In this document: positions 1-8,200 of the stretch, piece after piece
How the letters are laid out: each line of letters begins with the position of its first letter
How positions within the stretch are numbered: the stretch's first letter is position 1
NCBI GenBank assembly: GCA_030602715.1
Contig: JAUVZD010000017.1
Location: 1-15,173, forward strand
DNA length: 15,173 nucleotides
Source: Candidatus Coatesiibacteriota bacterium
Lineage (GTDB): Bacteria; RBG-13-66-14; B26-G2; JAUVZD01
Direction of reading: 5' to 3'
Translations under genes and position numbers: made by a program
The notes under the pieces: model-generated
Databases searched by the model: none
Told to the model about the DNA's origin: nothing
Seen by the model: only the letters and a program-made list of their open reading frames with translations

Positions 1-120
1 CCCCTTCTTGGATAACACATAAGTCATCGCAGATGTCAATGTGGTCTTGCCATGATCAACATGACCTATCGTTCCCACATTCACATGGGGCTTGGTGCGC
101 TCATACTTCTTCTTGGACAT
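1..120 (-). CDS. tuf: Elongation factor Tu, N-terminal 40 codons (cut by window edge)
   Basis: EF-Tu is the GTPase that delivers aminoacyl-tRNA to the ribosome in the cytoplasm. The reverse complement starts ATG TCC AAG AAG and encodes [19 protein letters not shown] followed by [13 protein letters not shown]. This is the nearly invariant EF-Tu N-terminus with the G1 P-loop GHVDHGKT (residues 19-26). The start at 120 is fixed by this homology and by an AAAGGAGAG ribosome site just upstream. The rest of the gene lies left of the window. A tRNA-Thr gene sits upstream on the same strand, as in the common bacterial tRNA-tufB arrangement, so the two may be co-transcribed. Certain as EF-Tu; only the copy (tufA or tufB type) is unknown. 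Confidence 0.97.
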   Translation of the reverse strand, partial: MSKKKYERTKPHVNVGTIGHVDHGKTTLTSAMTYVLSKKG

Positions 121-202
121 CACTCTCTCCTTTGAGAAACAAAATAATTGTCATCACCAGAATTGAGTCCTAAGAATTTAATGATAAAATAGACAAACTC
201 CA

Positions 203-275
203 CCATAGGGAGGTCCCACATTTCAAAATTTGAAACCTCGTCTCTGGAGAAATGACAGAATTTTTATCCCTATGG
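203..275 (-). repeat. Inverted repeat and nested palindromes in the tRNA-Thr/tuf spacer
   Basis: The 9-base arms CCATAGGGA (203-211) and TCCCTATGG (267-275) are perfect inverse complements. Inside them lie GAGG (210-213) against CCTC (236-239), and the palindrome TTTCAAA-A-TTTGAAA (221-235). The outer and inner stems share bases 210-211, so they are partly alternative. In the minus-strand transcript the outer arm begins in the encoded CCA tail of tRNA-Thr. Function is inferred only: a processing site or a leader structure for tuf. Confidence 0.55.
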
Positions 276-348
276 AGCCCACGACCAGAGTTGAACTGGT
301 GACCTACTGCTTACCATGCAGTTGCTCTACCAACTGAGCTACGTGGGC
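273..348 (-). tRNA. tRNA-Thr (anticodon GGT), CCA tail encoded
   Basis: The reverse complement folds as a standard cloverleaf. The acceptor stem is GCCCACG/CGTGGGC. The D arm is GCTC-AGTTGGTA-GAGC. The anticodon stem ACTGC/GCAGT closes the 7-base loop ATGGTAA, giving anticodon GGT (threonine codons ACC and ACU). The T arm is ACCAG-TTCAACT-CTGGT. The discriminator base is T (276), and CCA is encoded at 275-273. The mature RNA is 76 nt with CCA. It lies 152 bases upstream of the tuf start on the same strand, matching the frequent tRNA-Thr/tuf linkage. Confidence 0.97.
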
Positions 349-377
349 TTCCTTTTAATTCTCGCTTATTTTTGTAC

Positions 378-1169
378 CTATTTTAGATCCATATCTGGCT
401 CATAGTCAGGCGTATAAGTAAACAAGGTAGCCTTATATATCCCTAGCTTGTATGTGAAATCTTCAGTTCCTACCAATTCTTTTATATTGGGTAATTCCTT
501 TTCAAGTAAGTCCTTCATGTCTTCCGGAAGCAACGGCCAGAGATGTTCATACATATCGGTCAAAAGAAAGAATTCCTCTTTATCGCTAAATGCTTGTTTA
601 CGCCAAGGCTCTGCCTCCTTCCAAATTTTAAATCCAGCAACGTCATCACCAACGCTGATTTCTGATAACGCTTTTTCGTAAATCAGTTCGTTATTAGAAT
701 ACGCGAATGTGTATCCTTCGCTGAATTTCTTTTTGAAGGATTCGTATTCCGCGACCATCTCGTTTACTTTATCTTCCTTCCCTTCCCAATTATCGATTAT
801 TATAAAGTGGAGATCGTCTTCGAACCCTGGGGTAACTGGTTGCTTCTTTTCTTCACGCGGGTAACCTTCCCATAAGAAGTAGATGTTGTAGTCTTTGTCA
901 AATGGAAACCAATAAAACCCTGTGGCATCGTTTTCTTTTATATAATTGATAGCTTGTTTTATAATTTGAAGGTCGTGTTCGTATTGCTTAGGTATAATTT
1001 TCTTTATTTCTTCTGCTGTAGCTTTATCTAACGTATCTGGGGGTGTGGTTCTTATTGGGGGTTCCGACTCACCGGGGTCGTTACCCTGGGGAAAAGCTGT
1101 TCCGACGCAGTAATTCATGGTAAAAATCGCAATAATAGTGATGGTTAATCTCAGTTTATTTACAAGCAT
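378..1169 (-). CDS. Secreted protein of unknown function, 263 aa
   Basis: I recognise no family. From the ATG at 1169 the product begins MLVNKLRLTITIIAIF, a basic N-terminus followed by a hydrophobic core, then a small-residue region VGTAF at about residues 22-26 that could be a signal-peptidase site. A cysteine at residue 21 lacks a good lipobox. A Pro/Thr-rich linker (residues about 30-45) leads to an acidic, helix-rich body with many Trp and aromatic residues (GFYWFPF, LWEGY, DMYEHLWPLLPEDM). Upstream in-frame starts at 1196 (ATG) and 1211 (TTG) also exist. I chose 1169 because it gives the cleanest signal peptide and begins 7 bases after the preceding gene's stop, but its ribosome site is weak (GAGGG only 3 bases away). 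It probably forms an operon with the membrane protein upstream. Clearly more AT-rich than addAB. Confidence 0.72.
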   Translation of the reverse strand: MLVNKLRLTITIIAIFTMNYCVGTAFPQGNDPGESEPPIRTTPPDTLDKATAEEIKKIIPKQYEHDLQIIKQAINYIKENDATGFYWFPFDKDYNIYFLWEGYPREEKKQPVTPGFEDDLHFIIIDNWEGKEDKVNEMVAEYESFKKKFSEGYTFAYSNNELIYEKALSEISVGDDVAGFKIWKEAEPWRKQAFSDKEEFFLLTDMYEHLWPLLPEDMKDLLEKELPNIKELVGTEDFTYKLGIYKATLFTYTPDYEPDMDLK

Positions 1170-1176
1170 AAACCCT

Positions 1177-1665
1177 CTAACTCCCGTTTTTAACATGAAC
1201 CCGTTTATCAAAAGGTTTCGGCCTATCGCCCGACCATTCGACCTCGTACCGCATCAGGACGTTGAAACGTACAATGTCGTTCGGTAACGCAATACCGGTA
1301 CGTTCATACATTTCTTTATTAATGTGTACCTCACGTATTGAATCCAGACGGATTATTTCCTCGCGGTAAGTTTTATTTTTACTTTGAGGTGTGAGCATTA
1401 TAAACAAATTCGTTAAGGGCTCGTCTATCTTAGGGGCTACGGCAATTTTCGAATCTATTTCAAGTATGTATTCAGTTTTTCCTTGTTCTTCGACTTTATT
1501 AATTTCGACTGAAATCCGAGGTTCCAGCGGTTTTGCTAACTGCTCGCTAAAGTATCTATCCGCTTTTAGCCCTACGATTCCGAGATATATCACAAATCCG
1601 AGTTGCACAAGACCAAGTAGTACTTGTAAGAACATTAAATTAGTTTTACAGTCCGTGCGGGCCAT
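1177..1665 (-). CDS. Small membrane-anchored protein of unknown function, 162 aa
   Basis: No family recognised. Residues about 10-32 (LMFLQVLLGLVQLGFVIYLGIVG) form one hydrophobic segment, followed by a charged stretch and a soluble domain of about 120 residues predicted to be beta-rich. In it, alternating hydrophobic/polar runs (ISVEINKVEE, YILEIDSKIAVAP, FIMLTPQ, VRFNVLMRYEVEW) suggest a sandwich fold. The start at 1665 is supported by a purine-rich AGGGGGGAT ribosome site. The next gene starts 7 bases after its stop, so the two are likely co-expressed from the promoter at 1841-1869. Together they look like a membrane-anchored partner plus an exported partner, but nothing in the sequence states the role. 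Confidence 0.72.
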   Translation of the reverse strand: MARTDCKTNLMFLQVLLGLVQLGFVIYLGIVGLKADRYFSEQLAKPLEPRISVEINKVEEQGKTEYILEIDSKIAVAPKIDEPLTNLFIMLTPQSKNKTYREEIIRLDSIREVHINKEMYERTGIALPNDIVRFNVLMRYEVEWSGDRPKPFDKRVHVKNGS

Positions 1666-1695
1666 AAAAATCCCCCCTGGTTTAATAATTGTACT

Positions 1696-1851
1696 TTACC
1701 GCCAATTACGCAACGGGTCGTCAAGCCATTTAACGGTTTCAGTGAAAATATAACCAGCATGGATTTTGGATGTCCGTACAATGAATAGGTAATCACCTTT
1801 TGCACTCCCAAAACCGCTGTCTATCCCAAGACAGACACCTCTTTTAACATA
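1696..1851 (-). pseudogene. C-terminal remnant of a broken gene, possibly phage terminase/RNase H-fold
   Basis: An open frame of 51 codons without any ATG, GTG or TTG start runs from the stop codon at 1852-1854 to a stop at 1696-1698. Its translation includes GVCLGIDSGFGSAKGDYLF near the start and ends KWLDDPLRNWR. The GIDSGFGS-K string followed by alternating hydrophobic residues resembles the first strand and turn of an RNase H-like nuclease domain, such as that of phage or archaeal terminase large subunits. This is recognition by eye and weak. Lacking a start and truncated on both sides, it reads as debris of an inserted element. Alternatively it is simply a 5' leader that happens to be open, since a promoter lies at its upstream edge. 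Confidence 0.33.
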
Positions 1852-1869
1852 TTACCCCAATCCTGTCAA
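1841..1869 (-). promoter_or_regulatory. Sigma70-like promoter for the 1665-378 gene pair
   Basis: On the minus strand a perfect -35 TTGACA (1869-1864) is followed, after a 17-base spacer, by the -10-like TAAAAG (1846-1841; four of six bases match). Transcription would start near 1834, giving a leader of about 170 bases before the ATG at 1665. A 6-bp stem-loop (1817-1834) would lie at the very 5' end of that RNA. It sits 55 bases beyond the addA stop, so it separates the accessory pair from the addBA unit. Confidence 0.5.
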
Positions 1870-1923
1870 GCCATTTTTTGCTTTTTTGCTACCATTCGGT
1901 TTTAATGCTCGGGGTAACCGACC

Positions 1924-4900
1924 TCACTCAACACGTATATACTCCCCAACGCGGGCGAGCCATATGCCAATCTCCTTTACCTCCCGACCCGTTGCCCGGC
2001 CCACCGCCTTCCCATAATTGCTCATCTGATCTTTATATCCCTGGGCGATCTCCTCCCCTTTCCTCCCCCTCAGCTTGTCGGTCTTGTAATCAACCAGCAC
2101 CAAACCGCCATCCTCCTCCAGCACCAGGTCTATACTCCCCTCCATCAATAAAGCCTTCCCTTCCTCCTCAATTTTCACGGAGAAGGGCAGTTCCTTGAAG
2201 ATTCGCTTGCAGGCGAGCACCCTCTCGGCGAAGGGACTTCTCAAGAACTTCTCCGCCATCCCGGTAAGCTCCTGGGCTTTATCCGGGGGAAGGTCCAAAT
2301 CCCTCACCACCTCCTCCGCCACCACCTCCAACCCCTCACTGTCGGCAAAGTCCACCCGCTCCATCAACCGATGGAAGGCGGTGCCAAAGGCCAGAGCCTT
2401 CTCCACCTGGGGACGGAGCCCCGGCTCATCCCCCTCACCCGCCTTCTCCTCGCCGTCCTCAGTCCTCTCCCGACCGTCCCTCACCACCCTCTTCTCACTT
2501 GGCCAGCGCAAAGGATACATCTCAAGCTCCTCACGGGCAAAAAGCTCCCTTCGCCTCTCCAGCCACCTCTCTCTTCGGGCATATTCCTGGTCCCCTAGAG
2601 AGGGAGATAAAGCGACCAGCTCATCAATCCTTGTCCGCTCCTCCTCCTCGGCAATCTCCAGCAAGGAAGCATCAATCACCCGATAATCTTCCCCCTGCAA
2701 GCGGTCTTCAAACTCCTTAGGAAGGTCTCCGAAGAGGGAGTGATACCTGCTGTAGGACCTTTTGCGGGGGATGAAACAGCCCAGAACCAGATAATCCTTG
2801 GCACGGGTGCAAGCCACATAGAGCAGGCGCAGGCGCTCTGCGAGGTCCCTCTCCTGCTCCCTCATCTTAGCTTGCTGGAAGCCCCGGGTGCGGAGACTAC
2901 CAGCTTTAAGATGGATACTTCCCCCCTCCCACTCGGAGATGAAGGTTACATCCACTGTGGGGCTGGTATAGGTCCCCCCCAAATCCAAAAGGAAGACCAC
3001 CGGAAACTCCAACCCCTTAGCCTTGTGGATGGAGAGCAGTTGCACATAGTCTCCCCCGCTCTCCAAAAGCGACGATTCCTCCTCCCGCCACTCCCTTACC
3101 GTCCCCAGATAACGGCAGAAGGAGGAGAGGGTCTCCCCGCCCATCTCATCAAAACTACGGCCTAGCTGCACCACCTTGTTGAGATTAGCCACCCTCCGCT
3201 CGCCATTAGGCAAAAGGTAGTAAAACTCCCGCACCCTGGTTTGCTCATACAGACGCTCTACCAGCCCTCCGATGGAGAGTTCGGTCCTCTGTTGATGCAG
3301 GTCTCGCAGAACCCCAAGAGCCCCAGCCACAGCCCCCTCACCAAGGTCGTCCGCCAGGTAGTCCAGATGGTTGTGCTGGTGCTTAAAGAGCAGAAGCTCC
3401 TCATCGGCGAGACCGAAGAAGGGGGATTTTAGCGCTCCATATACCGAAACAGCATCCTGGGGGTTATCCAGCGCAGTGAGCAAGTTGACTGTCCAGGACA
3501 CCTCGGTTCGCTCAAAGAACTCCTTGCCCCCCTCGGTGAGGTAGGGGATCTCCTGTGCCAGAAGCGCCCGCTCATAGTATTGACACCGTCCGTATTTTGG
3601 AAGGAGCAGGGCGATATCCCGATATTCCACCCTCCTATCATTTCCCCTCTCCCAAATAGGCCAGCCTTCCTCAACCATCCGCTTGATGAGAGCCGCCACC
3701 GCCTTCGCCTCCAGTTCGCTAAGGTTTTCAACTGTCTCTGGCCACTCCCTCTGCCCCCACATGCCCACCCGGGGGCAGAGCATATGGACTCCAAGCCCCA
3801 TCCCCTTGGGCTGGTCTATGTCATGGTGGGGGAGCGCCTTGATGTGAGAGTATGGGGAGAAATATGGTTCATTTTTCACATCCTTCGGGCGGTGGCGCTC
3901 AAAGACCTCATTGAAAGTGCGGTTGACCCAGGAGATTATCCCCACCTGGGAGCGGAAATTCTGAGAAAGGTTTATCGCCTCTCGTCCTTCTCCCACCACC
4001 TTCTCCTCCGCCCGCCTGTAGGTGGCGATATCCGCCCGCCGGAAGCGATAGATGGACTGCATGGGGTCGCCGACGATGAAGAGCTTCCCTCTGGCAAGTT
4101 CCACCTCCCGCCAGTTATCGGCTCTTGCGCCGTCCTCGCCAAGAAAGAAGACTATCTCCACCTGCAGAGGGTCGGTGTCCTGAAACTCATCAACCAGTAT
4201 ATGGCTGAACTGCTCCTGAAAATCCGCCCGCACCCCTTTGTTCTCCCTGAGCATCTTGCAGGTCTTCAAGAGCAGGTCGGAAAAATCCACCAGCCCCTTA
4301 TCGTCTTTAATTTTTTGATAATAGGGAACGAAGCCAGGATTATCGGAGTCTCTGTGGTGGGTCAACCACTCAATCATCTCCTCTGTCAATCCGCCCCAAT
4401 AGTATTCCTGAATTTGGTTCTCCACCTCTTTGATGAACTCTTTTATCCGATTTCTAATATTTTTGGGGTCATCATCCCAATTCTTTTTTGAGCCGGCACG
4501 TCCCGGTTTCTCAAACCCTACTATGTCACCATATCCAAACTCCTCCCTCTCTTCCTCCGCCAACGAGCAAATTGAATATAGATACTCAAGTGTCCCCATC
4601 GCCTTAGTATAAAGCAAATCACTGCTATCCGAACACTTTGCTTTCAAGTACCCTGCAAACTCCTCGCCCTGTCTTTCAATTCCCTCCCAGAAGACCTGCG
4701 GTGGTTCAAATTTCTCCCTCTGAGCGTCCAGCAGGTCAACATGCTCCAGAAGCTTTATAGCCACCGATTTGATATCCTTAAGTTTCACCTCCAACCGCAG
4801 CATTCGGCGCAGAACCTCCGCTCCCTGCGACATCTGCCGACCCAACCAATCGTCCCAGGCCTGGTCACGGAGCAGGTTGGACTCCAACTGGTCCATGGGG

Positions 4901-5298
4901 CGGAAGGCGGGGTCCAGTTCCGCTTCCACCGGTCGTTCCCGCAGGAGGGAGGAGCAGAAGGAGTGTATGGTGGAGATGTGCGCCCTCTCCAACTTGCTGT
5001 AAGCATCCTCCAGCCGTTGAGCCATGGGGCTGTCCTTCCCCCGCCGGCGCTCCTCCTCCCGTGCCTTCTCCAGCTCATCCCGCAGGCGCAGTGCAAGCTC
5101 CGCCGCCGCCCTCTCGGTGAAGGTGATGGCTACAACCTTCTCCAGGTCGGCTCTCCCCTCACGGATGAGGGACATCAACTTGTCTATCAACAGGGTGGTC
5201 TTGCCGGTGCCGGCTCCGGCTCGCACCGCAAGGGAAAGGTCGTGGGTTTTGCGGATGAACTCCCGCTCCTTCTCATCTACGGGGACATACTCTGCCAC
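1924..5298 (-). CDS. addA: AddA-type helicase-nuclease subunit (UvrD-like helicase + PD-(D/E)XK nuclease)
   Basis: AddA is the 3'-5' helicase and nuclease subunit of the AddAB complex, which unwinds and resects double-strand DNA ends for RecA-dependent repair. The 1124 residues fit the family. Visible helicase motifs: Walker A AGAGTGKTT (27-35, Lys33); motif II LVDEFQDTDPLQ (near 370), with the DEFQD box of UvrD-like enzymes; motif III GDPMQSIYRFRRAD (near 410); motif V LSIHKAKGLEFPVVFL (near 755); motif VI LLYVACTRAKDY (near 828). The C-terminus is a RecB-type nuclease: FGTAFHRLMER (near 970), then GSIDLVLEE and LVLVDYKTDK (1053-1071), with the catalytic Asp and Asp-x-Lys signature. The start is a GTG immediately after the addB TAG, with the site GGAGGTGGAG provided by the last codons of addB, so translation is coupled. 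All motifs are intact and no frameshift was seen. Confidence 0.96.
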   Translation of the reverse strand: MAEYVPVDEKEREFIRKTHDLSLAVRAGAGTGKTTLLIDKLMSLIREGRADLEKVVAITFTERAAAELALRLRDELEKAREEERRRGKDSPMAQRLEDAYSKLERAHISTIHSFCSSLLRERPVEAELDPAFRPMDQLESNLLRDQAWDDWLGRQMSQGAEVLRRMLRLEVKLKDIKSVAIKLLEHVDLLDAQREKFEPPQVFWEGIERQGEEFAGYLKAKCSDSSDLLYTKAMGTLEYLYSICSLAEEEREEFGYGDIVGFEKPGRAGSKKNWDDDPKNIRNRIKEFIKEVENQIQEYYWGGLTEEMIEWLTHHRDSDNPGFVPYYQKIKDDKGLVDFSDLLLKTCKMLRENKGVRADFQEQFSHILVDEFQDTDPLQVEIVFFLGEDGARADNWREVELARGKLFIVGDPMQSIYRFRRADIATYRRAEEKVVGEGREAINLSQNFRSQVGIISWVNRTFNEVFERHRPKDVKNEPYFSPYSHIKALPHHDIDQPKGMGLGVHMLCPRVGMWGQREWPETVENLSELEAKAVAALIKRMVEEGWPIWERGNDRRVEYRDIALLLPKYGRCQYYERALLAQEIPYLTEGGKEFFERTEVSWTVNLLTALDNPQDAVSVYGALKSPFFGLADEELLLFKHQHNHLDYLADDLGEGAVAGALGVLRDLHQQRTELSIGGLVERLYEQTRVREFYYLLPNGERRVANLNKVVQLGRSFDEMGGETLSSFCRYLGTVREWREEESSLLESGGDYVQLLSIHKAKGLEFPVVFLLDLGGTYTSPTVDVTFISEWEGGSIHLKAGSLRTRGFQQAKMREQERDLAERLRLLYVACTRAKDYLVLGCFIPRKRSYSRYHSLFGDLPKEFEDRLQGEDYRVIDASLLEIAEEEERTRIDELVALSPSLGDQEYARRERWLERRRELFAREELEMYPLRWPSEKRVVRDGRERTEDGEEKAGEGDEPGLRPQVEKALAFGTAFHRLMERVDFADSEGLEVVAEEVVRDLDLPPDKAQELTGMAEKFLRSPFAERVLACKRIFKELPFSVKIEEEGKALLMEGSIDLVLEEDGGLVLVDYKTDKLRGRKGEEIAQGYKDQMSNYGKAVGRATGREVKEIGIWLARVGEYIRVE

Positions 5299-8200
5299 CT
5301 ACTCCACCTCCCTCATGCGAGCAAAGCCAACTACACCGGGATCGTCCCTCTTGCGTTCAATACTTCGCCGATACTCCCCGGGGCAGATGGAGGAGAAATT
5401 GCAGTAACTGCAATAGCTATAAGCGGAAAAATCAGGCCAGGGGAAGAAGATTCCCTCCTCCATCCCTTGGATGATGCCGGCGACGGTTTTGCATAGTATT
5501 TCCCGATTTTCCAGCACCGTGCGCCCCTCCATCACCTCCTCGCCGTCCTTTGGAATTTTTCTTCGGCGATTGACATAAAGAAACCGACTCTGACCTTTTT
5601 CCAAAGGCATATCCAGCAATTTACCGGCGGCGATTACATACAGAGGGAGCTGAAGTTTAAGACCGCCTTTTACAATAAATTCCCCCTTCTTAATACCCAC
5701 TTTCTTACCGGACTTATAGTCGGTAACCTGAAAGCCCTGGTCCTCACCCGAAAGTTCATCCAGCCGGTCTATGCGTCCCCGCAGATAGACCGTTCGTCCC
5801 TCGCCGATATCAAGCTCCACCCGCTCCTCACCCTCCTCGTCTCCTCCGAAGGACAACTCCACCCTCACCGGGATAAACCCCCGCTCCCTCTCCTGGGAGC
5901 ACTCCCGCGCCAGGAAGGCAATCAAATCCTCCCTGATGAACTCCGTCTCCAGCTCCCAGACCAGTGGGTAGCCGGTAAGCCCCAGCCCCTCCACCTCGGC
6001 GAAGTGAGCCTGTGCTACCTCCAGCATCTTCTGGCGATAGAGCCCCATCTCCGCCGTGCTCATTGGCAGTCTGCTCTCCTCCATCATCCAGGCCATGAAC
6101 TTCTCCAGTATGCGATGATAGAGCTTTCCCAAATCCAAGGCGGAGATCTCAACCGGTCTTTCGGGCTCAGGGACGGGTTTTAGCTCCATAACCCGGGCAA
6201 GATAATACTTATAGGGACAGGTGGCATAATCCTCCAGACGAGATGGGGAGTAGGGTCCCTGCGGGGGACCGAGCATCTCCCTCAGCGCTTCTTTCGCCTG
6301 CGGGTCAAGGATGACCGCATCGTATCTGCCGAATGTATTCCTCCTGCGCTCCCCCTCCGAAGTCAGAGCCGGGACAAGGTAACCGAAGCGGTCCTCTCCC
6401 CTGCGCAGGAGATAGGCAAAGTGTGCCTCGTTGCGGTCCTCAAGATAAGCGAGGATGTTGGAGGTATCGTATTCCCCCTCGTCCAGGGCTTCCTCCTGTG
6501 CGTCCAGCAGGCGAGCCATGAGGGGTGTGCGGTTAACCACCGGTAATTTCTCCAGTTCATCATAGAAGACCAGCTCCCCGCTTAGAGCCTGTCCCGCCGC
6601 CAAAAGGAAATAGGAGGGCACCCGGGCTCGGTCTCCGCCCACCCCCAGTCGGGGATAGGTGAGGACGAGCCTCTCGCCAGCTCCCTCCACCGCAATGCGG
6701 AAGAGAAGTCTCTCCTCCTCAACCCTCCGCCCCTTCAGGGGCAGTTCCCCTCCCCTGCCGGTTTCTGCAAGATAGCGGTTGATTGCAGACCTCTCGCCAT
6801 CCATCAGTATGGGGTCTTTTCCGGGTCGGGCGGGGAAGAGCCCTTCAACCATGCCGGGAACGAAGACCACCTTGAAGCGAGCGCCTCTGGCGGACATCAG
6901 GTTGAGAATATTGACCCCACAACGCTGGAAATGACCGATGGGGTTTCTGTATTCGGAGAGGATCTCCGAGACAATAGCCTTGAAGCGGGGAAAATCCACC
7001 CGAGGGGAAATTTCTTCCAACTTGCAAAGATTACTGATATATGAAAGTATATCCTCTAGCTTTATTGAAGCGCTGTGGTCATCCTCCAGAAACTCCCTGG
7101 CAAGGTCATTAAAAGTCTCAACCAGTTTTCCCCAGCTTTTATCGTCAGGAACCTCGGCTATCCTGGGCAGGAATTTGCCCAAAAAACGGCGCATAAGCGA
7201 AATCTGAGCCACCACCTCCTCGTCCACCGCCAGCTCATCCTCCTCCTCCCTCTTGCGCCTCAGACCAGCTTGATAGCGCTCCTCCAACCCCTGCAATCGT
7301 TCTTTCCAGTCATCCATCCCCTCCACCACCAATGCCTCCCCGGCGAAGGTCGCCCACAGACTGGTATTGGGAGCTTCCTTCTTGAAATGTTTCTTCGGCA
7401 GGGGAGCGAAGGTGATAAAATCCATCACCTGTTGCCGGGTAAGCCCCTCCCCCCAGGCGGAGAGCAGAAGCTGGAGGCTTCGCCCCAGACGGGTGTCGGC
7501 AAAGATCTCACCGCCGGCAAGGTGATAGGGGATGTCCACCCGCTCAAAGACCCGACGGAGTATGCGGGGATAGTCTGAGCCCCGCACCAGCACCGCCATC
7601 TCGTAGAAGGGGACATCCGCATCGGCAAAGGCGAGCATTTTGCGGGCTATCTCCTCGGCTTCTGCCTGAGCATTGGGGCAGGAGAGGATGGAGAGGGTGG
7701 GGTCTTCTGCGCTGACCTCTCCTGCCGGTATCCTGCCATCGTAAAACAAGTAACCGCGCAGACGGGAGAGGTGGTCCTGCGGGCGGTCTTCATCTTCGGC
7801 AACGATGGTGCGCTCACAGCCCAGCTCCTCGCAGAAGGAGACCATAGGCTGGCAGTATTTAAAGGGCGGGGTTTCATCGTAGAACAGAAGGAAGGTCAGG
7901 GAGATATGCCGGGAGAGCGCCGAGAACAGCTGATACTGGATGAAGTTGAGGTCGTAGAGGTTATAGACGATGAGCTGTTCGCATCCACCGAAGACTGCGG
8001 AGAAACTTCCCGCTCCCCTGATAGCGTAACCGAATATGCCGGCGGAGTCCATATAACCTAGCTCCTCAAAACGACGCCGGTATGCTTCATACAACCCGGC
8101 AAGCGAATTAAGCTTCCTCTCTGAAGCGGGACGCAGTTCTCCGGATAGCTCCCGGACGAGGGGGGCAAGCTTGTCTATCCCCCCCTCTCGCAGGTCGGTA

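Noticed and set aside
1817-1834. Hairpin CTGTCT/AGACAG as the addA terminator
   Set aside because: The stem is only 6 bp, no U-run follows it on the minus strand, and it lies downstream of a TTGACA promoter inside the protein-like remnant. A leader role fits better.
1899-1923. Weak inverted repeat (CGGTT/AACCG) just after addA
   Set aside because: Five base pairs with a loop of about 14 bases and no U-tract; not credible as a terminator.
3580-4491. Plus-strand open frame of 303 codons opposite addA
   Set aside because: Antisense to intact helicase motifs. The translation is Pro/Leu/His-rich with no domain, the usual shadow of GC-rich coding DNA.
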